DNA from: Actinacidiphila cocklensis
GTDB taxonomy: Bacteria > Actinomycetota > Actinomycetes > Streptomycetales > Streptomycetaceae
Direction of reading: 5' to 3'
DNA: 64,000 nt
Assembly (NCBI RefSeq): GCF_907177275.1
Contig: NZ_CAJSLV010000125.1
Coordinates: forward strand, 62,001 to 126,000
The position numbers and the translations under genes were made by a program. The notes beneath the pieces were generated by a model. That model ran no database searches. It was not told the DNA's origin and worked only from the letters and a program-made list of their open reading frames with translations. Positions 49,576 to 58,617 of this stretch are shown piece after piece. Numbering within the stretch: the stretch's first letter is position 1; every line of letters begins with the position of its first letter.

Positions 49576-51360
49576 ATGGCAGTCCCGATAGTCCGACGCA
49601 GAACAGCGGCATTGGCCGCGGGCCTGATGGTCGTCGCGTCAGGCGGTGTGGCCGCTGCTCTCAGCACCACGTCCGCCTCCGCGGCCTCGGCCGGCTGCTC
49701 GGTCGCCTACAACGTGAGCCAGTGGGACACCGGCTTCACCACGCAGGTGACGATCACCAACACCGGCCCCGCGCTGACCAGCTGGAACCTCGGCTGGAGC
49801 TTCGCAGGCAACCAGCAGATCACCCAGAGCTGGAGCGCCACAGTCACCCAGAGCGGGAAGGCCGTCAACGCGGCCAGCCTTTCGTACAACGGTGCGGTGG
49901 CGACCGGCGGGACGGCGACCTTCGGCTTCAACGGGTCGTACAGCGGTACCAACACCTCGCCGACGGCGTTCACCCTGAACGGTGTCGCCTGCGGTGGCGG
50001 CACCGGCACCACGCCTCCGACCACTCCTCCCACGACGCCGCCGACCACGCCGCCGACGACGCCGCCCACCACCCCGCCCACCACGCCGCCGACCACTCCG
50101 CCTCCGGGCCAGAAGGTCGACAACCCGTACGTCGGGGCGAAGGGCTACGTCAACTCCGACTGGTCCGCGCTGGCAGCCGGTGACGGCGGTCAGGCGATCG
50201 CGAACCAGTCCACCGCCGTGTGGCTGGACCGGATCGCCGCGATCAGCGGTGTGAACGGTGCGAAGGGTCTCAAGGCCCACCTGGACGCCGCGGTGCAGCA
50301 GGCCGCGGGGCAGCCGCTCACCATCGAGCTGGTCATCTACGACCTGCCCGGCCGGGACTGCTCGGCCCTCGCCTCCAACGGTGAACTGGGCCCGACGGAC
50401 ATCGGCCGCTACCAGAGCGAGTACATCGACCCGATCGCCGCGCTCGAGGGCAACTCGGCCTACTCGGGTCTGCGGATCGTCAACATCATCGAGCCCGACT
50501 CGCTGCCCAACCTGGTCACCAACGCGGGCGGCACTGCCGGTTCCACCGACGCGTGCGCGACGATGAAGGCGAACGGCAACTACGAGAAGGGCGTCAGCTA
50601 CGCCCTCGCGAAGCTGGGTGCGCTCGGCAACACGTACAACTACCTCGACGCCGGCCACCACGCCTGGCTCGGCTGGGACAGCAACCTCGCCCCCTCCGCG
50701 CAGGAGTTCTACAAGGTCGCGACGTCGAACGGCGCCAGCGTGGCCGACGTGCAGGGCTTCATCGTCAACACGGCCAACTACAGCGCCACCGTGGAGCCCA
50801 ACTTCAAGGTGACCGACAACGTCAACGGCACCACGGTGCGCCAGTCGAAGTGGGTCGACTGGAACAACTACGTGGACGAGCAGTCCTACGCGGTCGGCCT
50901 GCGCAACCAGCTGGTCTCCGACGGCTTCTCGTCCAGCATCGGCATGCTGATCGACACCAGCCGCAACGGCTGGGGCGGCACCGCGCGTCCCACCGGTCCG
51001 GGCGCCACGACCAGCGTGGACACCTACGTGAACGGCGGCCGCATCGACCGTCGCATCCACGCGGGCAACTGGTGCAACCAGTCGGGTGCGGGCATCGGCG
51101 CACGGCCGACCGCAGCTCCCGCGACGAGCATCGACGCCTACGTCTGGGTCAAGCCTCCGGGCGAGTCCGACGGTGCGAGCCAGGCCGTCAGCAACGACGA
51201 GGGCAAGGGCTTCGACCAGATGTGCGACCCGACCTACGGCGGCAACGCACGCAACGGCAACAACCCGACGGGCGCTCTGCCCAACGCCCCGCTGGCGGGC
51301 CACTGGTTCTCGGCCCAGTTCCACCAGCTGATCGCCAACGCATACCCGCCGCTGTCGTAG
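49576..51360 (+). CDS. Secreted family 6 cellulase (cellobiohydrolase-like) with CBM2
   Basis: A 594-residue secreted enzyme. A signal peptide of about 37 residues (MAVPIVRRRT start, SASA-AS cleavage area) precedes a CBM2 (Cys41 and Cys139 bridge; Trp50, Trp70, Trp86 exposed), then eight TTPP units as linker (about 145-176). The GH6 domain follows with YDLPGRDCSALASNGE and the catalytic acid in IIEPDSLPNL. Large loops around 440-560 suggest a tunnel-shaped exo-acting cellobiohydrolase like Cel6B. GGAGG precedes the ATG. The CebR box places it in the cellulose regulon. Confidence 0.95.
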   Translation: MAVPIVRRRTAALAAGLMVVASGGVAAALSTTSASAASAGCSVAYNVSQWDTGFTTQVTITNTGPALTSWNLGWSFAGNQQITQSWSATVTQSGKAVNAASLSYNGAVATGGTATFGFNGSYSGTNTSPTAFTLNGVACGGGTGTTPPTTPPTTPPTTPPTTPPTTPPTTPPTTPPPGQKVDNPYVGAKGYVNSDWSALAAGDGGQAIANQSTAVWLDRIAAISGVNGAKGLKAHLDAAVQQAAGQPLTIELVIYDLPGRDCSALASNGELGPTDIGRYQSEYIDPIAALEGNSAYSGLRIVNIIEPDSLPNLVTNAGGTAGSTDACATMKANGNYEKGVSYALAKLGALGNTYNYLDAGHHAWLGWDSNLAPSAQEFYKVATSNGASVADVQGFIVNTANYSATVEPNFKVTDNVNGTTVRQSKWVDWNNYVDEQSYAVGLRNQLVSDGFSSSIGMLIDTSRNGWGGTARPTGPGATTSVDTYVNGGRIDRRIHAGNWCNQSGAGIGARPTAAPATSIDAYVWVKPPGESDGASQAVSNDEGKGFDQMCDPTYGGNARNGNNPTGALPNAPLAGHWFSAQFHQLIANAYPPLS

Positions 51361-51394
51361 CACGTAGACAGCGGATCCCCCCACCGGGCCCGTA

Positions 51395-51434
51395 CGGGAC
51401 CGCACCTGGCCGCAAGGCCAGGACCGCGGTCCCG
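51395..51434 (+). terminator. Strong terminator hairpin after GH6 gene
   Basis: CGGGACCGC (51395-51403) pairs with GCGGTCCCG (51426-51434), and inside CCTGGCC (51405-51411) pairs with GGCCAGG (51416-51422) around a GCAA tetraloop. About 16 bp in total. Confidence 0.8.
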
Positions 51435-51572
51435 TCACGGGTCCGCCGCACGTCGCGGCCCCGGCGCACCTCACGCGCCGGGGCCGCAGGCCGTTGCCCG
51501 GCTGTCACACCCCTCGTGCACCATGGAGGGGAGAGGCCGCAGGGTCAGGGACGAAGGGAAGGGGGGCGGGTC

Positions 51573-52748
51573 ATGGACGCCACCGAGGTGCACGGGTCGG
51601 TGGAACCGGGGTACGAGCCGGTCCGCGCCGCCTTCGCGGGGAATTTCGCGCGCCGCGGGGACCGGGGCGCGGCGGTCGCGGTCTACCGGCAGGGGCGGAA
51701 GGTCGTCGACCTGTGGGGAGGTACGGCGGCGCCCGACGGGGGAGGGCCGTGGCGGCAGGACACCGCGCAGACCGTGCGGTCGGCGACGAAGGGCGTGGCC
51801 GCCGCCTGCCTGCTGCTGCTCCACCAGCGCGGGCAGCTGGACCTCGACGCGCCGGTGGGGACGTACTGGCCGGAGTTCAAGGCGCGCGGCAAGGAGCGGG
51901 TGACGGTACGCGACGTGCTCGCGCACCGGGCAGGGGTGCCCGCGCTCGATGTGCCGCTCACTCCCGGGCAGGCGCTCGACGGGGTGTCCGGGCCGCGGGC
52001 GGTGGCCGCGCAGCAGCCGCTCTTCCCGCCGGGCGCGGAACACGGCTACCACGCGCAGACCTTCAGCTGGCTGGCCGGTGAGCTGGTGCTGCGCGCCTCG
52101 GGGCGGTCGATCGGGCGCTTCGTGGCCGAGGAGATCAGCCGGCCGCTCGGCCTCGACCTGTGGATAGGCCTGCCGGAGGACCGGGTGGGACAGGTCGGCA
52201 GGATCGCCGACGTCGAGGTGCCCGAACCCGCGGTGTCCGGCGGGCTGCGCACCCGGGCCAAGCAGTCCGTCAACGACGCCTACGCCGACCCGGACTCGCT
52301 CACCCGGCGGGCCTTCGCCGCGATCACCCCGCTGCCCGACGAGAACGACCCTGCGTATCGGGCCGGCGAGCTGGCGGCGTCCGGCGGTGTCGCCACCGCC
52401 CGGTCGATGGCCCGCTTCTACGCCTCGCTGGTCGGCGAGCCGGCGGACGGGCCGCGGCTGTTCGCGCCCGCGACGGTGACCGCGGCCAGGACGGCGGAGT
52501 CGGACGGCCCCGACCGGGTGCTGGTGGTCAACACCCGCTTCGGGCTCGGCTACATGCTGCACGGACCGTCGTCCCCGCTGCTGGCCCCCGGGTCGTTCGG
52601 CCACCCGGGCCGCGGCGGCAGCCTGGCCTTCGCCGACCCCGGCACGGAGATCGGGTTCGGCTACGTCACCAACGGCATGCAGCGCAACGTCACGGCGGAC
52701 CCCCGCGCGCAGGCCCTGGTCAGGGCGCTTCGGGAGTGCATACGCTGA
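51573..52748 (+). CDS. Beta-lactamase-like serine hydrolase (esterase EstB/family S12 type)
   Basis: A 391-residue enzyme. The SxxK nucleophile motif is RSATKGV at about residue 70, the conserved Tyr is in HGYHAQTFSW, and GHPGRGGSLAF is the third motif. The absence of a signal peptide points to a cytoplasmic esterase or amidase rather than a beta-lactamase or D,D-peptidase. AGGGAAGGGGGG precedes the ATG. The SDR gene starts four bp after its stop. Confidence 0.88.
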   Translation: MDATEVHGSVEPGYEPVRAAFAGNFARRGDRGAAVAVYRQGRKVVDLWGGTAAPDGGGPWRQDTAQTVRSATKGVAAACLLLLHQRGQLDLDAPVGTYWPEFKARGKERVTVRDVLAHRAGVPALDVPLTPGQALDGVSGPRAVAAQQPLFPPGAEHGYHAQTFSWLAGELVLRASGRSIGRFVAEEISRPLGLDLWIGLPEDRVGQVGRIADVEVPEPAVSGGLRTRAKQSVNDAYADPDSLTRRAFAAITPLPDENDPAYRAGELAASGGVATARSMARFYASLVGEPADGPRLFAPATVTAARTAESDGPDRVLVVNTRFGLGYMLHGPSSPLLAPGSFGHPGRGGSLAFADPGTEIGFGYVTNGMQRNVTADPRAQALVRALRECIR

Positions 52749-52752
52749 CCCG

Positions 52753-53550
52753 ATGAGAGGACGCTTCGAGGACTTCGGTGTGATCGTCACGGGCGGGGCA
52801 CGCGGCATCGGTGAGGCGACCGCCCGGCGGTTCGCCGCCGAGGGCGCCGGGGTGCTGATCGCGGACGTCGACCAGGAGGGGGCCGAGCTGACAGCGGCCT
52901 CGATCCGGGCCGCCGGCGGGAAGGCCGAGGCATGCGGCTGCGACGTCGCCGACCGCACCTCGGTGGACGCGGCCGTGGCGCGGGCGGTGGAGGCCTTCGG
53001 GACGCTCGACGTGCTGGTCAACAACGCCTACCGGTGCGGCGAGCACAAACCCGACTTCGCCGACGAGGACGACGACGAGTGGCGGCTCGACCTCGACGTC
53101 ACGCTGATCGGCGCGGTGCGCTGCACCCGGGCCGCGCTGCCGCACCTGGCGGCCGCGCCCGGCCGGCGCGGTGCGGTGGTCAACATCGGCTCGGTCAACG
53201 GCATCTCCTACTTCGGCAACCACTCCTACAGCGCGGCCAAGGCGGGCCTGATGTCGCTGACCCGCACGCTGGCGGTGCACGCGGCGCCCAGCGGGGTGCG
53301 GGTCAACCTGGTCGCGCCCGGCACCATCCGCACCCCGGCCTGGGAGGGCAAGGAGGCGGTGCTCGCCGCGGCGGCGCCGCTCTACCCGCTCGGCCGGATC
53401 GGCGAGCCGGCCGACATCGCGGGCGCCGTCACCTTCCTCGCGTCGTCCGACGCGGCCTGGATCACCGGGGTGACGCTGCCGGTGGACGGCGGCATCCTGC
53501 TCAGCAACCCCGGATTCGCCGACGCGGTCGAGGCGGCCGTCGAGCCGTAA
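52753..53550 (+). CDS. Short-chain dehydrogenase/reductase
   Basis: A 265-residue classical SDR. TGGARGIG binds the cofactor, NNAY replaces the usual NNAG, the triad is NIGSVNG with YSAAK, and PVDGGIL closes the fold. The Asp in IADVD after beta-2 suggests NAD preference. It is co-transcribed with the serine hydrolase (four-bp gap). Substrate unknown. Confidence 0.9.
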   Translation: MRGRFEDFGVIVTGGARGIGEATARRFAAEGAGVLIADVDQEGAELTAASIRAAGGKAEACGCDVADRTSVDAAVARAVEAFGTLDVLVNNAYRCGEHKPDFADEDDDEWRLDLDVTLIGAVRCTRAALPHLAAAPGRRGAVVNIGSVNGISYFGNHSYSAAKAGLMSLTRTLAVHAAPSGVRVNLVAPGTIRTPAWEGKEAVLAAAAPLYPLGRIGEPADIAGAVTFLASSDAAWITGVTLPVDGGILLSNPGFADAVEAAVEP

Positions 53551-53628
53551 ACCCGCTGTACATTGCCGCGTCCGGCGGCACTCTGCCCTGTCCCACCGCT
53601 CCCACGTGGACCTTTCCCATGCTTGCTG

Positions 53629-53663
53629 TTCGTACTACGAACTATTATGGTTCGTAGTACGAA
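53629..53663. promoter_or_regulatory. Two MarR-type palindromes flanking a -10 box
   Basis: TTCGTA-C-TACGAA (53629-53641) and TTCGTA-G-TACGAA (53651-53663) are each palindromic, are 22 bp apart centre to centre, and together make a perfect 14-bp inverted repeat. TATTAT (53643-53648) between them fits a -10 hexamer. Confidence 0.75.
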
Positions 53664-53696
53664 TGACAATGCCACATCACATCGTGGGGTGAAACC

Positions 53697-54884
53697 ATGG
53701 GCCGAACTGTTGCGGTCGTCGGCGGCGGGTACGGCGGTGCCGCCGTCGCCAAGGCGCTGGACGCGGACGCCGACGCCGGGATCGAGGTCGTCCTCGTCGA
53801 GCCGAAGGACGCGTTCGTGCACGCGGCGGGGTCGCTGCGGGCGCTGGTGCAGCCGGAGTGGGCCGAGAACATCTTCTTCCCGTACGACAGGCTGCTGGCA
53901 CGCGGCCGGGTGGTGCGCGGGCGGGCGGCCGGCGTCGACGCCGGGGGAGTGACCCTCGCGGACGGCCGGCGGGTCGAGGCGGACTACGTGGTGCTGGCGA
54001 CCGGTTCCGACTACCCCTTCCCGGCGAAGGCCGACACCGACGACGCGGCCGACGCGCTCGACCAGCTGCGGGCCGCGCACAAGGAGCTGTCGGGCGCGGC
54101 CCGCGTGCTGATCACCGGGGCCGGGCCGGTCGGCCTCGAACTGGCCGGGGAGATCGCAGCGGTCTGGCCCGGCAAGCGGATCACCGTCGTGGACCCGGCG
54201 GAGGAGATCATGCCGTCCTTCACGCCTGAGCTGCGCGCCGAGCTGCATCGCCAGCTCGACGGCCTGGGCGTCGAGCTGCGGCTCGGCACCGCACTGGCCG
54301 ACCCGCCGCCGGTCCCCGCGGGGCGGGCGGACGCCTTCACCGTGGCCACGACCGGCGGCGGCGAGATCGGCGCCGACATCTGGTTCCGCTGCCATGGCGT
54401 CCGCGTCAACGGCGGCTTCCTCGCGGGCAGTCTCACCCCCGACGCGATGACGCGGCAGGGCCAGGTGCGGGTGACCGGGACGCTCCAGGTCCGCGGATAC
54501 GACAACCTGTACGCGCTCGGCGACCTGACCGACCTGGCCGAGGCGAAGATGGCCGGCTACGCGATGAAGCACGCGGCCGTCGTCGCGGAGAACGTCCTCG
54601 CGCAGGTGCGGGGCGACCGGCCCGGTGCCGTCTACCGGCCCTCGCCCGTCCCCTCGATCCTGCTCCCGCTCGGCCCCGGCGGCGGTGTCGGCCAGTTCCC
54701 GCCGGAGTCGCCGGGCGCCGCCCCCGCGCTGCTGCCCGCCTCGACCGTCGCCGCGTACAAGGGGGCCGACCTCTTCGTCGGGCGGTTCGCCGAGCTGTTC
54801 GGAACCGGCACCGCGACCGCGACCGCGACTGAAGCCGGCGCCGCGACCGAGGCCGGTACCGAGACCGAAGCCGGTACCGCCTGA
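53697..54884 (+). CDS. FAD-dependent NAD(P)H oxidoreductase, type II NADH dehydrogenase/AIFM2-like
   Basis: A 395-residue flavoprotein with two dinucleotide folds: VAVVGGGYGGAAVAKAL for FAD and VLITGAGPVGLELAGEI for NAD(P)H. GYDNLYALGDLTDL is the C-terminal FAD contact, and AKMAGYAMKHAAVVAENV follows. Relatives reduce quinones. The last 30 residues are a Thr/Glu/Ala/Gly repeat with no fold. A double palindrome in the promoter and the convergent MarR gene indicate repression relieved by quinone, phenolic or oxidant. Confidence 0.88.
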   Translation: MGRTVAVVGGGYGGAAVAKALDADADAGIEVVLVEPKDAFVHAAGSLRALVQPEWAENIFFPYDRLLARGRVVRGRAAGVDAGGVTLADGRRVEADYVVLATGSDYPFPAKADTDDAADALDQLRAAHKELSGAARVLITGAGPVGLELAGEIAAVWPGKRITVVDPAEEIMPSFTPELRAELHRQLDGLGVELRLGTALADPPPVPAGRADAFTVATTGGGEIGADIWFRCHGVRVNGGFLAGSLTPDAMTRQGQVRVTGTLQVRGYDNLYALGDLTDLAEAKMAGYAMKHAAVVAENVLAQVRGDRPGAVYRPSPVPSILLPLGPGGGVGQFPPESPGAAPALLPASTVAAYKGADLFVGRFAELFGTGTATATATEAGAATEAGTETEAGTA

Positions 54885-54908
54885 GGGGGCCGCAGCGAGG
54901 ACGCCGGG

Positions 54909-55379
54909 TCAGCGTCGCGGCGGCTCGTCCGCGTCCATGAAGACGACGGGCACCTGGTTGTCGGTCACCACCCGGCTCAGCAGTTCGGCCAGGCCGTCCC
55001 GGTCGGCCTCCGGCAGGCTCGCGGGCAGCAGTTCGACCCGGCGGCAGGTCTCGGCGTAGAAGGCCTCGACCACCTCGCTGCCCTCGTCGGTGAGGGCGAC
55101 CCTGACCGCCCGCCGGTCCTCGGGGTCCGGCTCGCGCCGCACCAGGCCGCGTTGCGCGGTCCGGTCGACCAGGCCCGTCAGGCTGGACTTGGCGAGCCCC
55201 AGCATGTCGACCAGCTCGCCCATCCCGTACGGCTGCGGCATCAGCACGCACATCAACTGCCCCTGCTGGGCGGTCAGCCCGTACTCCCTGGCGGTCTCCG
55301 CGTACACCGCGTTGACCAGGAAGGACGCTCGCACCAGCGCGGTGACGACGTTCATCCGCCCATCCACGGTCCTGCCCAT
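54909..55379 (-). CDS. MarR-family regulator
   Basis: A 156-residue regulator: GLTAQQGQLMCVLMPQPYGMGELVDMLGLAKSSLTGLVDRTAQRGLVRREPDPEDRRAVRVALTDEG covers the helix-turn-helix and wing. Cys34 or so in LMCVLM and Cys in AETCRRVE could be redox sensors, but this is a guess. It converges with the oxidoreductase, whose promoter has a MarR-type double palindrome; no such site lies before its own start. Confidence 0.88.
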   Translation of the reverse strand: MGRTVDGRMNVVTALVRASFLVNAVYAETAREYGLTAQQGQLMCVLMPQPYGMGELVDMLGLAKSSLTGLVDRTAQRGLVRREPDPEDRRAVRVALTDEGSEVVEAFYAETCRRVELLPASLPEADRDGLAELLSRVVTDNQVPVVFMDADEPPRR

Positions 55380-55396
55380 GCGGCCAGGGTACGGCA

Positions 55397-55520
55397 GCCG
55401 GACCGCTCCCCAGGGCCGGACCGCTCCCCCGAGCCGGTCCGGCCCCGAACCGTTCCCCCCGGAACCGTCCGCCCCCCTGAGCCGGACCGCCTGCCGAACC
55501 AGGAGGCCTGCCGAACCAGG
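55397..55520. repeat. Short tandem repeats upstream of MarR gene
   Basis: GCCGGACCGCTCCCC occurs at 55397-55411 and 55415-55429 (18-bp period), and GCCTGCCGAACCAGG at 55489-55503 and 55506-55520 (17-bp period), with degenerate copies between them. Confidence 0.7.
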
Positions 55521-55555
55521 CCGCCCGCCGCATGTGGCTCACGCGGCGGGCGGCC
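55519..55555 (-). terminator. Terminator hairpin of the small secreted protein gene
   Basis: Perfect 13-bp arms at 55519-55531 and 55543-55555 flank an 11-nt loop, 33 bp after the stop codon on the minus strand. Confidence 0.75.
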
Positions 55556-55588
55556 GCCCTGGGGGGCCTTCGGCAGCGGCGGGCTCAG

Positions 55589-55975
55589 TTAACCGTTGCA
55601 GGGGTTGAGCGTGCCGCTGACCTTGACGATGCTCGGCGCGTAGACCCAGCCGGCCTTGCCGGTCGAGGAGTTCAGGCCGTAGATCCACTCCTGGCCCGCC
55701 GCGTTCCCGTGCCAGCAGTAGGCGTCGAAGATGTTGCCCGGGTTCAGGTACCCGGTCACCCCGCAGGAGCTCTCCGCCCCCGAGTACATGTTCTTCGTCC
55801 CGGTGTTGGTGAGGTAGGTCGCGCTGGAGTTGTTCGGGTGCGTGAAGTTCTCGCAGGCGTTCGGGGTGACGACGGAGGTGGTGGCTGCCTGGGCGCTCAC
55901 CGTGCCCAGGCCGGCGATCAACGCGGCGGCACCGAGGGTGGCGGCGGTCGCTGCAAGTCTCATGGCGTGGCTCAT
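55589..55975 (-). CDS. Small secreted protein with SH3-like fold
   Basis: A 128-residue secreted protein. The signal peptide is MRLAATAATLGAAALIAGLGTVSAQAA-like with cleavage near residue 30. The mature 98 residues contain four Cys and the segment YCWHGNAAGQEWIYGLNSSTGKAGWVYAP, which resembles bacterial SH3 domains. Such proteins are common in streptomycetes and bind cell wall or are of unknown role. Start at 55975 or 55963; neither has a clear ribosome site. Confidence 0.7.
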   Translation of the reverse strand: MSHAMRLAATAATLGAAALIAGLGTVSAQAATTSVVTPNACENFTHPNNSSATYLTNTGTKNMYSGAESSCGVTGYLNPGNIFDAYCWHGNAAGQEWIYGLNSSTGKAGWVYAPSIVKVSGTLNPCNG

Positions 55976-56767
55976 TTCGTTTTGCGGGATGACAGGCCGC
56001 TTTTCCGGATCCCTTTCCTGGGGTGATGGCGGACATCAATCATGTTGATTTCCCCACATCCCCTCCTCCGGCTCGCCGCGCACCTGTTCCGAGGGGCGAC
56101 TGCACATTCCCCGAATGCCTGCGGAGGCTCGTTCTCCGCTTTACTGTGGCGCTTCAGTGTGCTTGCGACCTGGGCCAAAGGGTTGCTCTGGCCAGCTGTC
56201 GCGCCAATCGTAGCGACGCCGGTGTGAGGGATCAACGGTTCGCAGGATGTTGCATCCAGTCGGTCGCACAAGTCGTCAGAATTCGGAAGAGCAAAAACAT
56301 GAAGTTTGAGCTTCGTATGATCTCTGCCTCGCTGCACCCCCGGCTCGTCGCTACGTCCCCGCCCTGCCGGTCGTGCGGGTGCCTGCCGCGGGCACATCGA
56401 GGAGAGGGCCGACCGGGCGGGCGGCTTCACCCGTCGACGTCGATGACCTGGGGCGATGTCGTCGACCGCGGGGCGAAGGCGCGGGTCTTCCATGAGTGGT
56501 GCCGCCGCGGTGGCGGGGCCGGGTCTGCCGCCGCGGCGGGGGCGGGGACGAGGCCCTGGCTGACGAGAAGTCACAACTCCCTCACCAGACGGCCCTTGTC
56601 CCCCAGGCTCATGACTAGGATGATCAGGCAGTCCCTTCCCACGGCGGGTGTGCGCGTCGGGTATTGACCACGCCCACCGCCGTGCGCGTCCCGGTGTGTG
56701 CCCCATACGCACCGGGATCCGATGGGCTGCCCCGGTCTGATCGGCCTCCCCGAATCCTGAGGATCTG
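55976..56767. other. 792-bp region upstream of conservon
   Basis: No convincing gene. Local GC falls around 56130-56330. One possible short frame, ATG 56299 with GGAAGAG seven nt upstream, would encode MKFELRMISAS plus an Arg/Pro-rich remainder. It looks unlike a folded protein. The conservon promoter must lie in the right half. Confidence 0.5.
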
Positions 56768-58186
56768 ATGACTAGTCACATATCGGGAGTGGTGTTCTGG
56801 CCTGTCGCCGTCGTCGCAGTCGTGGCCCTCGTGATGTGGGTCCGGCAGGCGGCCGCCGCGGCCCGGCTCGGCAAACGGCTCGCCACCGCCGAGCAGGAGG
56901 TGCGCAGCCGCGAGGCCGACATACGGGTCCGTGAGGCGGAGCTCGCTCATCTGGTCGACGTCAGGCTGCCCGCGGTGGAGCTGGGCGGACGGCGGCCCCA
57001 GCAGGGGCTGCGGGACGACCGGCTGGCCGGTGCGGCCTACGGCCAGCGCATGGACCAGGTCGTGAACCGCTTCGTCGGCGCCGTCGAGAAGGCCAGGGTG
57101 CGGGCCGACCAGTCGGCCAAGGCCACCCTCAAGGCGGCGATGCGCTCGGTCCAGGCGCTGGCGAACGAGCAGCAGCTGTCCATCTCCGACATGCAGGACC
57201 GGCACGACAGCCCGTACGTGCTGCAGGACCTGATGGAGATCGACCACGCCAACTCCCAGTTCGCACGGCGCGCCCAGGCCATCGCGGTGCTCTGCGGCTC
57301 CTGGCCGGGACGGCAGCGCGCGGCCTCGCCGCTGATCGACGTGCTGCGCGGCGCCAAGTCCCGCATCCGCGACTACCAGCGGGTCGAGATCGGCCCCGGC
57401 CCGGACATCGACGTGATCAGCCGGGCGGTGGAACCGGTGGTGCTCGCGGTCGCGGAGCTGCTGGACAACGCCACCCGGCACTCGCAGCCGAACACCTCGG
57501 TCGAGGTCACCCTGCGCCCCGCGCACAACGGCACCACGGTCGTCATCGACGACGCCGGTGTCGGCATGGACGAGCTGGAGGTCTCGCTCGCCGTCGAGCG
57601 GCTGGGCGGCGGCGAGAACCTGGACATCAACCGGCTCGGCGACCCGCCGCAGTTCGGCTTCGCGGTGATCGGCGTGCTGGCCGCCCGCTACGGCTTCTCG
57701 GTGTCGGTGGACACCAGGTCGCCCTACGGCGGGGTGCGGGCCGTCCTCTTCCTGCCCAAGGCGCTGCTGGTGACCGCCGGCACCGCCGCGGCCCCCGTGG
57801 TCGCCCGCGCCGCGCACCACCGGGCGGCCGCACAGGACGACCTGCCGGTGCGTACGCCGGCCGTGCGGGCGGTCGCCGCGGAGCCGGCGGTCGCCGCCCC
57901 CGCGGCGGCGGAACCGGTGCACGAGCGGGCGCCCGGTGACGACGAGGTGCCCCAGACCCCCATCACCGGTGCCACCGTGGGCGGCCTGCCCAAGCGCCGC
58001 CGGCGGGAGGCCAGCGGGGAGCAGGTCGCGGCCCGGCACGCCCGTACCGCGGAGCCCCTGCCCGACGAGGACACCGGGCCGATCCGCACCCCGTACGAGA
58101 CCGCATCCCGTATGGGTGCGTTCGCCCGCGGCACCCGCTCCGGGCGCGCGGAATCGGCCGATGACGAAGGGACGACTCAGGAATGA
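56768..58186 (+). CDS. cvnA: Conservon CvnA: sensor histidine kinase-like ATPase
   Basis: A 472-residue protein with one N-terminal membrane helix (GVVFWPVAVVAVVALVMWV), a coiled region, a helical pair and an HATPase domain: AELLDNATRHSQPNT (N box) and IDDAGVGMDEL (G1). No phospho-accepting H box is visible, as usual in conservons. The C-terminal 140 residues are Ala/Pro/Glu/Arg rich. In S. coelicolor and S. griseus such operons resemble a G-protein coupled relay on the membrane. Its stop overlaps cvnB as ATGA. Confidence 0.93.
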   Translation: MTSHISGVVFWPVAVVAVVALVMWVRQAAAAARLGKRLATAEQEVRSREADIRVREAELAHLVDVRLPAVELGGRRPQQGLRDDRLAGAAYGQRMDQVVNRFVGAVEKARVRADQSAKATLKAAMRSVQALANEQQLSISDMQDRHDSPYVLQDLMEIDHANSQFARRAQAIAVLCGSWPGRQRAASPLIDVLRGAKSRIRDYQRVEIGPGPDIDVISRAVEPVVLAVAELLDNATRHSQPNTSVEVTLRPAHNGTTVVIDDAGVGMDELEVSLAVERLGGGENLDINRLGDPPQFGFAVIGVLAARYGFSVSVDTRSPYGGVRAVLFLPKALLVTAGTAAAPVVARAAHHRAAAQDDLPVRTPAVRAVAAEPAVAAPAAAEPVHERAPGDDEVPQTPITGATVGGLPKRRRREASGEQVAARHARTAEPLPDEDTGPIRTPYETASRMGAFARGTRSGRAESADDEGTTQE

Positions 58187-58617
58187 ACGACCATATGGCC
58201 AACGAGCTGGGCTGGATGCTCGACGAGGTCCTGAAGGTCCCCGAGGCGCGGCACGCGATCCTGCTGTCCGCGGACGGGATGCTCAGGGCGCACTCGCAGG
58301 GCATCGCCCGCGACGAGGCCGAGCGCCAGGCCGCGGCCCTGTCGGGGCTGCAGTCCATCAGCCGCAGCACCGCGGAGTTCTGCGGCAAGGACGGCTCGCC
58401 CTGGCAGCAGACGCTGGTCGAGTTCGCGGGCGGCTACGTCTTCCTGGTCGCGGCCGGCGCGGGCGCGTATCTGGCGGTCTCCTCCACGCAGGACGTGGAC
58501 ATGGAGATGGTCACCTACCGCATGCAGAAGCTCGTCGACAGGCTCGGCAAGGAGCTGACCAGCCCGCCCCGCCAGGACGCGGCCGCCACCCGACCGGGCA
58601 CCACCGTCCCGTCATGA
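58183..58617 (+). CDS. cvnB: Conservon CvnB: roadblock/LC7 protein
   Basis: A 144-residue roadblock-fold protein: LGWMLDEVLKVPEARHAILLSADGMLRAHSQGI, QTLVEFAGGYVFLVAAGAGAYLAVSS and MEMVTYRMQKLVDRLGKEL. In conservons it is thought to act as a regulator, perhaps GAP-like, of the CvnD GTPase. Overlaps both neighbours by ATGA. Confidence 0.94.
   Translation: MNDHMANELGWMLDEVLKVPEARHAILLSADGMLRAHSQGIARDEAERQAAALSGLQSISRSTAEFCGKDGSPWQQTLVEFAGGYVFLVAAGAGAYLAVSSTQDVDMEMVTYRMQKLVDRLGKELTSPPRQDAAATRPGTTVPS

Noticed and set aside
50008..50105. Regular repeats that look like a small CRISPR-like array
   Set aside because: These are TTPP codon repeats of the cellulase linker, in frame and without spacers.
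56299..56667. Short gene MKFELRMISAS..., with GGAAGAG before the ATG
   Set aside because: After 15 residues the composition is Arg/Pro/Gly typical of non-coding GC-rich DNA, and no leader-peptide or modifying enzyme gene is close.
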